Source: Williamsia phyllosphaerae
GTDB taxonomy: Bacteria > Actinomycetota > Actinomycetes > Mycobacteriales > Mycobacteriaceae
DNA: 64,000 bases
Reading direction: 5' to 3'
Assembly: GCF_014635305.1 (NCBI RefSeq)
Contig: NZ_BMCS01000001.1
Span: 372,001-436,000, forward strand
The stretch's first letter is position 1, and the number at the start of each line of letters is the position of its first letter. Shown here piece by piece: positions 14,481 through 22,886 of this stretch. Position numbers and translations under genes: made by a program. The notes beneath the pieces were generated by a model. It made no database searches and was not told where the DNA came from. It worked only from the letters and a program-made list of their open reading frames with translations.

Positions 14481-16799
14481 TCAGTCGATGATCTGATCCA
14501 GGGGTTCCTTGTTCACGAAGCGCTTGAGGACGTTGCCGGTGATTCTCGCGACGTTGTTGTCGTATCCGTTGTGCGACAGCGCAGCGGTCCAAGCAATCGA
14601 TCCGACCGAGAAGAACCCCCCGCCGCCGTCGAGTGCCCCGAGAACGATGTCGGACCGGACGTAGGGGTGTTCACTGCCGCCCTGTCCGGGCAGGTTCTCG
14701 TACACCTCTTCGATGACCACCAGGAATGCGTCGGTCAACTGACCGGAGGTCGCGAGGACGAGTGTGCCCGGGGGAGAGCCGAGGGCCGGGTCGTAACAAT
14801 CGATTTCGGCTCCCGCCGCCCCACCTCCCATGATGCCGAAGTCACCGATGATCTCGTCGTCCCCGATTCCCTCGAACACGAACGCGGCGTGCGGGTCACG
14901 GCTGTCTTCGAGCCGCTCGTAGTGGGTCGACCGGTCGAATCCCTGCGCGGCAAAGCCGACGCCGGTCAATCGCTGAGGCGCTTTGCCCTTGTGCCGCCAC
15001 AGCCCCGCCATCTCTCCGGACGTGGCGTGCCGTCGTTCGCCGTAGTTCGACTGGTGAGGTCGGGTGCCCCCGGCGGATCGACGGAGTTCCATGACGTACG
15101 GCTGATCCGGCACGAATGACGCTGTCGCGAAGAAACCGTTGCCGCCCAGGTACATCAGCCGACCGCCACGTGCGGTGAACAGGTCGAGCGCATCTATCTC
15201 GCGGCGGGTGACGTATTCGGGGTGCGCACCGGAGATGACAACCCGGTAGTCGGCCAGCAGCTCGTAGCCGCCTGCGTCCAGGTCCTCGTCGGTGATGATG
15301 TCGAACTCGCAGTCGAGCGTGTCGAGCCAGTGCACGATGCACAGATCTGCGGGCAGGCCCCAGACGCCGTTCGCCCCGTACCAGGCCCGGTGCTTGGGCT
15401 GGAGTGTGATGATCGGCTTGCGGGCGCTCGAGAAGACGACACCGCTGCCGTCGTTGTGGATCTCGTAGCAGGACCGTCCGAATTCAGGATGGTTCTGGAG
15501 TTCGATGTCATTCTGGTTGAGGATCGGTGTGTGCGACACGATGACCTCGGCGCCGTCGGCTTCGAACGGGGTCCGATCATTGGCGTAGGCGAGATAGGTG
15601 GCGGTCGGAAGCAACAGTGCCACCTCGTTCTTCCGGCGACCGGGCCCCACGATGAACGGGATGTAGTGCGCTTTGTCGAGCGCCTCGAGGCGTGCCGCGT
15701 ACACGCCGCTGGGGAGGTCGTCGGGGACGTCGAAGGTGAACGCGGCGGGCCAGTCGGCGTCGGCGATGTCGTCGTCGTGGAAGTGGATCGCGTCGAACTC
15801 ATCGGGTGCATCGCGAAAGTCCTCCGAGAGACCCGCATAGGACGGACCGGTCACGGCCCGTATCGGCGCATTGAAGCACCGGCCACGCAGTTGGTTGTCC
15901 GAGAGATCGACAACATCCCACAGCAAGAGCCCGTCGTCGGAGGAGGAGCGACCGAAGTGCCAGCGTGCGAGAAGTTCACCGCCGCCGCCTAGCCGATCTC
16001 CGCCTCGGGTGACGGTGAGTCCGCCGATCTTGCCGTTGAACGGGGCGACGGCCAGCCAGCGGTCGCCGTCACGGCGGGCGAGCGCTGCTATCCGGAATGG
16101 ATGAGCACTTGGGGCTGGGGTGTCGTGACCCAGTGACGCCGTCGCCTCATCGACGTCGATGGGCTCTGCTTGATCGGAGAATTGGTTCATGCAGTTGGCG
16201 ATGGGTGTCTGCGTCAGCTGGACTTCGCCCGCGCCGCTTCCGAAGTGCAGATCGAGTCGGTACCAGTGGTTTGCCTGCAGGACGCTCGCGGTGGAGAGGG
16301 CTCGCGGCTGTCCGTCGTGCCCCCACAGCACGGTGGGCACCCCGTCGTCGAGCACCAGCGCGTAGCCGGTTGCAGTGTCTTCTTCCCAGGTGCCACATAT
16401 TGTCTGACGTTTGTTGGTCAGGCTGATGGAGTTCTGCGTGACGTGATAGGCGCCGATGCTGTCGGCGCGTTCGGACAGAGGGAGCGTCGCGTAGACATAG
16501 ACGCTGATCGTCACGTCGGTCGGGTCGGCCAGGATCGAGCTCGGGTCGTCGATTTCGACGAACGACCCTGGCTGGCAGATGTGGTGTTCGCCGGCGTAGC
16601 TGCCCGCGAAACCTGCGCCGGGCACGTCGTACTCGACGAATCCGGGACCGGCGGATCCGGTGAACCCGTGACTCAGCCGGACCAGCGATGCGTCGTATCG
16701 GGTCGGCTCGTCACTACTGACGTGAAAGGTGAGCGTCTCACCGGGGCGGGCAGAGAGGCGATCGGTGTAGCCGAAGATCGCGGTGGAATCGTGCTTCAT
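14481..16799 (-). CDS. dmfA2: N,N-dimethylformamidase-family large (beta) subunit
   Basis: A 772-residue protein matching the dimethylformamidase large subunit in length and layout: an N-terminal lectin-like beta domain followed by the catalytic domain (about residues 385-760). From what I recall of the Paracoccus enzyme, its mononuclear iron is held by Tyr399, Tyr440 and Glu521. At matching offsets this protein has TYLAYAN (Y405), CYEIH (Y445) and AHPEY (H526, E528), so the unusual 2-Tyr-1-Glu site seems intact. The enzyme hydrolyses a formamide or other small amide to amine and acid. It lies 12 bp after the small subunit, behind a permease. A decayed second copy of its C-terminus is at 4067-4194. 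The substrate is unknown. Confidence 0.85.
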   Translation of the reverse strand: MKHDSTAIFGYTDRLSARPGETLTFHVSSDEPTRYDASLVRLSHGFTGSAGPGFVEYDVPGAGFAGSYAGEHHICQPGSFVEIDDPSSILADPTDVTISVYVYATLPLSERADSIGAYHVTQNSISLTNKRQTICGTWEEDTATGYALVLDDGVPTVLWGHDGQPRALSTASVLQANHWYRLDLHFGSGAGEVQLTQTPIANCMNQFSDQAEPIDVDEATASLGHDTPAPSAHPFRIAALARRDGDRWLAVAPFNGKIGGLTVTRGGDRLGGGGELLARWHFGRSSSDDGLLLWDVVDLSDNQLRGRCFNAPIRAVTGPSYAGLSEDFRDAPDEFDAIHFHDDDIADADWPAAFTFDVPDDLPSGVYAARLEALDKAHYIPFIVGPGRRKNEVALLLPTATYLAYANDRTPFEADGAEVIVSHTPILNQNDIELQNHPEFGRSCYEIHNDGSGVVFSSARKPIITLQPKHRAWYGANGVWGLPADLCIVHWLDTLDCEFDIITDEDLDAGGYELLADYRVVISGAHPEYVTRREIDALDLFTARGGRLMYLGGNGFFATASFVPDQPYVMELRRSAGGTRPHQSNYGERRHATSGEMAGLWRHKGKAPQRLTGVGFAAQGFDRSTHYERLEDSRDPHAAFVFEGIGDDEIIGDFGIMGGGAAGAEIDCYDPALGSPPGTLVLATSGQLTDAFLVVIEEVYENLPGQGGSEHPYVRSDIVLGALDGGGGFFSVGSIAWTAALSHNGYDNNVARITGNVLKRFVNKEPLDQIID

Positions 16800-16811
16800 G
16801 AGAGGACCTAC

Positions 16812-17177
16812 CTATTCAGCGGTATCGACGAAGAGGGCTAGGCGACGGCGCAATACCGTGCGCGCGGCCGCTGTGTAGTCGTCGAAGACGTCGTCCTCGA
16901 CGATCATGTTTCCTGGTGCACCGATGACGATCTTCCCGATCGTCCACGCGCCATCGCCCGGGGCGAAGAGGACTTCCTTGCCGGCGATGGGCAGACTGCG
17001 CAGATATCGGAGGACCCGCGCCGTGCGATCGGTGTGCGGCCCGAACGGGTTGGCATCCAGTTCGGCGGCGACGACCTCATCGTATTCGGAGGTGACCCGC
17101 TCAAGGGTCCGCCGGGCGTGGATGTGCGCCAGCTCTTCGGTGCGGTTGGATACTTTGCGGGGGGTACCGGTGGTCAT
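16812..17177 (-). CDS. dmfA1: N,N-dimethylformamidase-family small (alpha) subunit
   Basis: A 121-residue protein. Size, charged N-terminal helix and the block ANPFGPHTDRTARVLRYLR followed by a W-x-I-G-K strand fit the small subunit of dimethylformamidase, which packs against the large subunit and has no catalytic residues. ATG 17177 begins one base after the permease stop codon (TGA-g-ATG), so translation is coupled. The large subunit follows after 12 bp. The assignment rests mainly on the adjacent large subunit, with weak sequence resemblance as support. Confidence 0.75.
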   Translation of the reverse strand: MTTGTPRKVSNRTEELAHIHARRTLERVTSEYDEVVAAELDANPFGPHTDRTARVLRYLRSLPIAGKEVLFAPGDGAWTIGKIVIGAPGNMIVEDDVFDDYTAAARTVLRRRLALFVDTAE

Positions 17178-17178
17178 C

Positions 17179-18636
17179 TCAGCGCGCCTTCTGGGTGGTG
17201 ACGGTGGGTGAGGGGTGAAGCCCGTCGGCCGCTGCAGTCGGCGCGGCCTCGGGGGCGTCGATCTCCGATTGCACCAAGGACCGGCCCGTCTTGCGGAAGT
17301 ACAGGGCGATCAGGACTCCGATGGCCAACCAGATCAGCCCGGAGACCTTGGCGTTGAAGCTGCCGCTCCACAGCGCGTAGATCAGTACGCCTGCGCCGAG
17401 AACGGGAGAGATGTAGTGGGCGAACAGCTTTCGGCTCCTCATCTTGTACCCGAAGTGCACCAGAACACTGAAGTGAAGCATGATGTACGCGGTCAGAGCG
17501 CCGAAGGTGACCAGGCTGGTGAGCAGTGCCAGGTTCTCGACCCCGAGGACTCCGACGACGAGTGACACCGCCATGATGAAGATCATCGCGTTTGCCGGGA
17601 CCTGGGTCTTCGGGTGCACCTTCGACAGGAATGCCGGGAGCTGACGGTCGCGGGCCATGCTGAACACCAGTCGCGACGAGATGCCGTTGGAGGCAAGGAT
17701 GTTGGCGAACAGCGCGATGAGCGCTGTCGTCAGGGTGAGGACGATCTGGAACCAGTTCGCCATGACCTCGCCAGTGATGTTGTAGAAGGCGTTGTTGGTG
17801 TCATCGCCGTCCGCGAACACCGTGCCGTTCGGTACGAAGATCGCTGCGAGGTAGACCTGGAGCACGAACAGGGCGGTACAGATCCACAGGATGATCATGG
17901 TGGCCCGTGCGACGGTCTTGCCGCCCCCCTTGGCTTCCTCGTTGAGCGTCGAGATGCCGTCGAAACCGACGAAGCTCAGTGCCGCGAGCGGAATGGCACC
18001 GAAGACGACCGACCAGCTGAACGACTCGGAGCTGAAGATCGGATCGAAGGAGAAGTGGCCCTTGCCCTGCGCCACGGCCACCAGCGCCCACACGCAGAAC
18101 ACCGCAAGGACGACGAGCTGGATGACGAGGAAGATCTTGTTCATCCGCGCGGTGAACGTGATGCCGCGCAGGTTGATGCCGGCGGTGATGATGACGAAGC
18201 CGACGACCCAAATCCAGGCCGGCACGCTCGGCACGAGCGAAACCATGGCCGAGGCCGCGAGGCAGGACAGCAGTGCCGGCATCAGGAGATAGTCCAGCAG
18301 GATCGCCCAGCCGGACAGGAATCCGACGAACTGGTTGATGCCGTACCGGACGTAGGAGTAGACCGAGCCGGCGATCGGGAAGGTCTGCGCCATCTCCCGG
18401 TAGCTGATCGCACTGAACACCATGGCGGTCGCGGCCACGATATACACCAGGCCGACCGCGCCGGCAGAGAAGTTATACACCAAGCCGAACACGGCGATCG
18501 GAGCGATCGGCACCATGTAGATCAGGCCGAAGATGATCACGTCGGCCAGACTCATCGCCCGCTTCAACTCGGGGTCGTAGCCCAGCCGTTCGAGTTCGGC
18601 GTTGGCGTAATTGCCCCTGTCTGGACGTTCATTCAT
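17179..18636 (-). CDS. APC-superfamily permease (putrescine importer PuuP-like)
   Basis: A 485-residue membrane transporter with about 12 hydrophobic helices. The N-terminal block LGYDPELKRAMSLADVIIFG and the second helix pair resemble PuuP-type polyamine and amino acid importers. ATG 18636 follows GGAAGG with an 8-nt spacing; the frame stays open far upstream, but no start there has a Shine-Dalgarno. It is the first gene of the operon permease - amidase small subunit - amidase large subunit - aldehyde dehydrogenase. It presumably takes up the amide or amine. Control by the divergent LysR protein is likely, with two inverted repeats in the gap. Confidence 0.85.
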   Translation of the reverse strand: MNERPDRGNYANAELERLGYDPELKRAMSLADVIIFGLIYMVPIAPIAVFGLVYNFSAGAVGLVYIVAATAMVFSAISYREMAQTFPIAGSVYSYVRYGINQFVGFLSGWAILLDYLLMPALLSCLAASAMVSLVPSVPAWIWVVGFVIITAGINLRGITFTARMNKIFLVIQLVVLAVFCVWALVAVAQGKGHFSFDPIFSSESFSWSVVFGAIPLAALSFVGFDGISTLNEEAKGGGKTVARATMIILWICTALFVLQVYLAAIFVPNGTVFADGDDTNNAFYNITGEVMANWFQIVLTLTTALIALFANILASNGISSRLVFSMARDRQLPAFLSKVHPKTQVPANAMIFIMAVSLVVGVLGVENLALLTSLVTFGALTAYIMLHFSVLVHFGYKMRSRKLFAHYISPVLGAGVLIYALWSGSFNAKVSGLIWLAIGVLIALYFRKTGRSLVQSEIDAPEAAPTAAADGLHPSPTVTTQKAR

Positions 18637-18753
18637 GATTTTTACCTTCCGTGAGTGACGGGACTCCGCGCTAGATGCAGTTCGGAAACCGGCCGGGCAA
18701 GTGAAGCCACAAGCACCTGTCCCGCGGTCGACGGCAGTGACGACAGACACAGA

Positions 18754-18772
18754 ACCTTGGTGAACCCAAGGT
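18754..18772. promoter_or_regulatory. Inverted repeat ACCTTGG-N5-CCAAGGT
   Basis: Perfect 7-bp arms with a 5-bp spacer, 118 bp upstream of the permease start in the permease/lysR divergent gap. It may be a second operator of the same promoter region, or a hairpin in the leader. Confidence 0.4.
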
Positions 18773-18795
18773 AGCCAGCACGTGGACCACCAACA

Positions 18796-18813
18796 ATCGG
18801 TACTTTTACCGAT
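18796..18813. promoter_or_regulatory. Candidate LysR operator ATCGGTA-N4-TACCGAT
   Basis: A perfect 18-bp palindrome (arms of 7, spacer 4) midway between lysR (starting 18993) and the divergent permease operon (starting 18636). LysR-type sites are dyads with a T-N11-A core, which this sequence satisfies (T at 18797 or 18801 with A on the opposite arm). Confidence 0.55.
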
Positions 18814-18992
18814 CGTCCGGATTGCTGCTGGATGAGCGAGCCACAGAAGTCGACGGTCTCCGGTACCCAGGGCCCCACACCACGGCGTTGGCACGCACTG
18901 ACCCACGGCCGCCGTAACCACGGCGCCGTCGACACTGCGTCCAGTGTTGAACAGGACACGTCCTCCACCCTCCGCGCCATTAGTATCTGGGG

Positions 18993-19886
18993 GTGCTCGA
19001 TCTTCACCGTCTGATGCTCCTTCGTGAAGTACAGCTGCGGGGCAGCATGACGGCGGCGGCTCGCGAGCTGTCGTACAGCCACTCGGCAATATCCCAACAG
19101 CTCGCGCAGTTGGAGCATGAGACCGGTGTCGTGCTGCTCGAGCGGGTGGGCCGTGGTGTTCAACTGACTGCCGCCGGTGAGGAATTGGTCCGCAATACCC
19201 ATGCGATCATGGCTGCGGTGGAGCGGGCGGAATCCGATCTGGCGACCTCGCACCGACACCCCCGCGGCATACTGCGGGTGGCTGCATTCGCCACCATCAG
19301 CCGCACAGTGCTGCCGACGGCATTGGTCGAGTTGGCGCGAACCCACCCCGGCATCGAAATCCGGCTCCGACTCGCCGCCCCGGAATCAGCGGCGGTGCTG
19401 CTCACTTCACGGCAGGTCGACGCGGTACTCACCGATGCATATCCGGGTATCGCGCAATTCTCATCGGGCGGTGTGCACGTCACCACTCTCGGCACCGACC
19501 CGGTGCGGGGGTACTTGCCGGATTCGTCCCTCGACGGGGATATCGAGAAGGTTCGCAACGTCCGGTGGACGATGGAACCGTCGTCGGCGGCCTCGACGCA
19601 GTGGGCCGTGCGCGTCTGTCGCGAACGCGGTTTCGAACCGCTGATCGCTCACGAGTCGACGGACCTGCTGTTTCACGTCCGCATGGTCGAGCGCGGCCTC
19701 GCTGGTGCATTCCTGCCCGATCTGGCCGTCCGGGAATTCAGCAGCGGCCTGGTCCCCAGCGAGTGGCTTCCGACCGACCAGCATCGCAGCATCCACCTTC
19801 TCGTGCGCGAGGGTTCCGACGGCCACCCCGCCACCGTTGCTCTGCGGGTAGCCGTGATGAACGCACTGCGGGAATTCGGACTCTGA
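18993..19886 (+). CDS. LysR-family transcriptional regulator
   Basis: A 297-residue LysR regulator. The winged helix-turn-helix is at residues 2-62 (L-R-G-S-M-T-A-A-A-R-E-L-S-Y-S-H-S-A-I-S-Q-Q-L). The periplasmic-binding-type effector domain runs from about 90 to 295. The start is GTG 18993, with TAGTAT at 18981-18986 six bases upstream and no Shine-Dalgarno, so the transcript is probably leaderless. It is divergent from the amidase operon and codirectional with the aminotransferase operon at 20056-25934. Either or both could be its targets, and dyads lie on both sides of the gene (18796 and 19916). Confidence 0.88.
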   Translation: MLDLHRLMLLREVQLRGSMTAAARELSYSHSAISQQLAQLEHETGVVLLERVGRGVQLTAAGEELVRNTHAIMAAVERAESDLATSHRHPRGILRVAAFATISRTVLPTALVELARTHPGIEIRLRLAAPESAAVLLTSRQVDAVLTDAYPGIAQFSSGGVHVTTLGTDPVRGYLPDSSLDGDIEKVRNVRWTMEPSSAASTQWAVRVCRERGFEPLIAHESTDLLFHVRMVERGLAGAFLPDLAVREFSSGLVPSEWLPTDQHRSIHLLVREGSDGHPATVALRVAVMNALREFGL

Positions 19887-19915
19887 CTGCTACGTCCTTG
19901 CCGCCCACCAGGATA

Positions 19916-19932
19916 TGTAAGCAGAACTTACA
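19916..19932. promoter_or_regulatory. Inverted repeat TGTAAG-N5-CTTACA
   Basis: A perfect 6-bp dyad 124 bp upstream of the aminotransferase start, followed by an 8-bp palindrome GAACGTTC (19935-19942). It is a candidate operator/promoter element for the 20056-25934 operon. Confidence 0.45.
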
Positions 19933-20055
19933 AGGAACGTTCGAAAGTAGTCGCTTTTTCTTGCATGCGGTTGGACCTACCGTAGGTGCCGTCAGTCCTC
20001 GATCCTGATGCCGGCACACGCGACGGCCACATCGACTACCTCGAAGGAGGGACCC

Positions 20056-21357
20056 ATGACGCTCACCGACCATGTGGCCGCAGGCAATTCGGCAAGGTCA
20101 ATCCTCGACGGGCCTGCGCTCTGGCCCGCGCAGGCACACCTCCCATCGGTGCTGGGGCGTCAGCTCATCATCGACCGCGGCGTCGGATCGTACGTCTTCA
20201 CCACCGATGGCCAGAAGCTCTTCGATGGGACCGCCGGCCTCTGGCACGCCAACATCGGCCACGCCCATCCCGAGTTGGCGGAGGTCGCGTTTCAGCAGAT
20301 GCGTAAGCTGGAGACTTATCACATCTTCGCCCGATTCACCAATGACAAAGCTCTGGCTCTGGGTGAGCGGCTGGCAGCCATGTCGCCCATTCAGCGGTCC
20401 AAGGTGATTCTCAACTCGGGCGGCTCGGACTCCATCGATGTGGCGTGCAAGTTGGCCCGTAGACACTGGCAGCGCGAAGGCCGAGCCACCAAGACCATGA
20501 TCCTGTCTCGCGAGTTCGCCTACCACGGCTTGCATGCTTTCGGCACCAGCATCGCGGGCCTCCAGTTCAACCGCGACGGCTACGGTACCGAGTCCCTGGT
20601 GCCCGATACTGCCCGCTTCCCATTGCACGACGCCGACGCCATCACGGCGATGGTCGCCGAGATCGGTGCGGACAACATCGCTGCCATCGTCACCGAACCA
20701 GTGCAAGGCACCGGTGGGGTCAATCCGCCCAGCCCCGGATATCTGGAAACAGTCGAGAAGGTGTGTCGTGACAACGACATCCTGCTCATTCTCGACGAGG
20801 TGATTACCGGTTTCGGTCGCACCGGAAAGATGTTTGCCGCGCAACGATTTGGTGTCACACCGGATTTGATGACCTTCGCGAAGGGCGTCACGTCCGGCTA
20901 CGCGCCACTCGGCGGAGTGCTGGTCAGCCCACGCATCTGGGAACCGTTCTACGTGGACTCCCCGGACACCCCGATCTTCCGCCACGGCGCCACCTACGCC
21001 GGACACGCCACCGCATCGGCGGTCGCACTCGCGCACCTCGACATCCTCGAACGTGACGGGCTCGTCGAGCGCGTCAACGAGCTCGAGGTCGTACTTCGAG
21101 ACGCACTGCAGGGCCTGAGCGCCCGGCAGGGCGAAGTCGTCGACGTACGTGTGAGCGGCCTACTCGGTGGCATTACTCTGTCCGACAACCTTTCCGCCGA
21201 ATCGATCGCCGACGACCTGATCGACCTCGGTTACATCTCGCGTCCGCTGCGCGGCAACTCGCTGCAGATCAGTCCGCCGTTCATCGTCACTGACGATGAA
21301 CTGGAGGGCTATATCGCCGCCATCGACACCGCGATCACAGAACGGGTGAACCGTTGA
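20056..21357 (+). CDS. Class III omega-amino acid:pyruvate aminotransferase
   Basis: A 433-residue class III PLP aminotransferase. The catalytic lysine is K276 in FAKGVTSGYAPLG, with ILDEV at about 245-249. ATG 20056 is preceded by AAGGAGG at 20044-20050. It is a diverged paralogue of the enzyme at 6399-7682. The operon continues with an aldehyde dehydrogenase, alanine dehydrogenase and acetyl-CoA synthetase. That strongly suggests pyruvate is the amino acceptor and that the resulting alanine is recycled in the same operon. The donor amine may be a diamine, beta-alanine or 4-aminobutyrate. Confidence 0.87.
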   Translation: MTLTDHVAAGNSARSILDGPALWPAQAHLPSVLGRQLIIDRGVGSYVFTTDGQKLFDGTAGLWHANIGHAHPELAEVAFQQMRKLETYHIFARFTNDKALALGERLAAMSPIQRSKVILNSGGSDSIDVACKLARRHWQREGRATKTMILSREFAYHGLHAFGTSIAGLQFNRDGYGTESLVPDTARFPLHDADAITAMVAEIGADNIAAIVTEPVQGTGGVNPPSPGYLETVEKVCRDNDILLILDEVITGFGRTGKMFAAQRFGVTPDLMTFAKGVTSGYAPLGGVLVSPRIWEPFYVDSPDTPIFRHGATYAGHATASAVALAHLDILERDGLVERVNELEVVLRDALQGLSARQGEVVDVRVSGLLGGITLSDNLSAESIADDLIDLGYISRPLRGNSLQISPPFIVTDDELEGYIAAIDTAITERVNR

Positions 21358-22841
21358 CCTCCGCCACCGTCGACACGCGCACCCTGGTATCTGCCCGGGC
21401 TGACCGAATGAACTACGCGAACGACGTAATAAACTCGATCGGCTTACCGACCAGTGGCACTTCGGTGAACGATCCCGCCACAGGCGAGCACATCGGGTAC
21501 ATCCCTGACGTCGACGTCGCGGGTGCTCTCGAAGCGGTCGGCGTCGCCGACAACGCCGGCCGCGCGTGGGCGCGAACCACTCCGCGCGAACGCGCCAACG
21601 TCTTGCACGCCTGGTACGACACCCTCGTTGCCCACACCGAGGAAATCGCCCACCTCATCACTCGTGAGATGGGCAAGCCCCTGGCCGAGGCGCGTGGTGA
21701 GGTCAAGTACGGCAGCGACTTCGTGCGCTGGTACGCCGAGGAGGCTGTGCGCCCGGGCGGCGATTTCCGCGAGGCGCCAGACGGCGGCGCCAACATTGTG
21801 GTCCGCCGCGGCCCTGTCGGTCTCGCCGTACTGATCACCCCGTGGAACTTCCCGCTCGCAATGGCCACCCGCAAGATCGCGCCCGCACTGGCGGCTGGAT
21901 GCGCGGTCGTCATCAAGCCCGCCAATCTCACCCCGTTCACCACGTTCTACGTCGTTGAGCTGGCTCGCCAGGCCGGTGTACCTGAGGGGCTGATCAACGT
22001 CATCACCACCGAGAAGCCTGCTGACTTCAGCAACGCGGTGCTGCGTGACGAACGCGTGCGGAAAGTCTCGTTCACCGGCTCGACCGGCGTCGGTCGGCAG
22101 TTGATGGCCATTGCCTCCGGTGGGGTGCTACGCAGCTCGATGGAGCTCGGTGGCAATGCCCCTGCGTTGGTGTTCGACGACGCCGACCTCGAGCGTGCCG
22201 TCGACGGAGTGTTCGCCGCCAAACTTCGCAATGGTGGACAGTCGTGCATCGCCGCCAACCGCATCTATGTACAAAGCGGGATCGCCGACGACTTCGTGGA
22301 CGCATTGACCGATCGTCTCGCCGCCGTCGACGTAGGCCACGGACTCGGCGACGGCACCGCCCTCGGACCGATGATCGACAGGCGCGCCGCCACAAAGATG
22401 GCCGAGCTGACCCGAGATGCCATCAGGCGGGGCGCGCAATTGCGCACGGGCGGGGTCGAATTCGACTCACCCGGAAACTTTTTTGCGCCGACCCTGCTCG
22501 ACCACGTTCCCGCGTCGGCCGATGTGGCGGTATCGGAAATATTCGGTCCGATTGCCGCGGTGCAGCGATTCGACACCGAAGACGAGGTGATCGCGCGCGC
22601 CAATGACACGGAGTTCGGCCTCGCTGGTTACGTGTTCACCGAGAACTTGGACCGGGCGTTGAACGTCGCCGACCGACTCGAAACAGGCCTGGTCGGAATC
22701 AATCAAGGCGTGCCGTCGAATGCCGCAGCTCCCTTCGGCGGCCTCAAACAGTCTGGTCTCGGTCGTGAGGGCAGTGCCGAAGGCCTCGAGGAGTACCAGA
22801 ACGTGCGCTTCTACAACATCGCCCGCCGCCCCAGCGCCTGA
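21354..22841 (+). CDS. NAD(P)-dependent aldehyde dehydrogenase (semialdehyde type)
   Basis: A 495-residue aldehyde dehydrogenase. Catalytic Cys298 is in NGGQSCIAANR and Glu264 in MELGGNAP; TPWNFPLAM and TGSTGVG cofactor motifs are present. It resembles succinate-semialdehyde dehydrogenases. The start is TTG 21354, overlapping the aminotransferase stop (TTGA), which implies translational coupling. The next in-frame Met (MNYANDV, about residue 19) lacks a Shine-Dalgarno. It should oxidise the (semi)aldehyde product of the aminotransferase. Confidence 0.87.
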   Translation: MTSATVDTRTLVSARADRMNYANDVINSIGLPTSGTSVNDPATGEHIGYIPDVDVAGALEAVGVADNAGRAWARTTPRERANVLHAWYDTLVAHTEEIAHLITREMGKPLAEARGEVKYGSDFVRWYAEEAVRPGGDFREAPDGGANIVVRRGPVGLAVLITPWNFPLAMATRKIAPALAAGCAVVIKPANLTPFTTFYVVELARQAGVPEGLINVITTEKPADFSNAVLRDERVRKVSFTGSTGVGRQLMAIASGGVLRSSMELGGNAPALVFDDADLERAVDGVFAAKLRNGGQSCIAANRIYVQSGIADDFVDALTDRLAAVDVGHGLGDGTALGPMIDRRAATKMAELTRDAIRRGAQLRTGGVEFDSPGNFFAPTLLDHVPASADVAVSEIFGPIAAVQRFDTEDEVIARANDTEFGLAGYVFTENLDRALNVADRLETGLVGINQGVPSNAAAPFGGLKQSGLGREGSAEGLEEYQNVRFYNIARRPSA

Positions 22842-22886
22842 TCGTCCCATCCATTCACACATCCCTAGAACGAAAGTACCTCCGCC

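Noticed and set aside
14415..15119. Plus-strand open frame antisense to the amidase and beginning with luxR-like residues
   Set aside because: Only the first ~12 codons after the ATG match luxR; the rest is antisense to the amidase. I treat it as a luxR remnant, not a gene.
16393..16405. ATTGTCTGACGTT resembling the GntR-like operator, inside the amidase gene
   Set aside because: Only one half-site is intact and it lies within coding sequence, so it is more likely chance.
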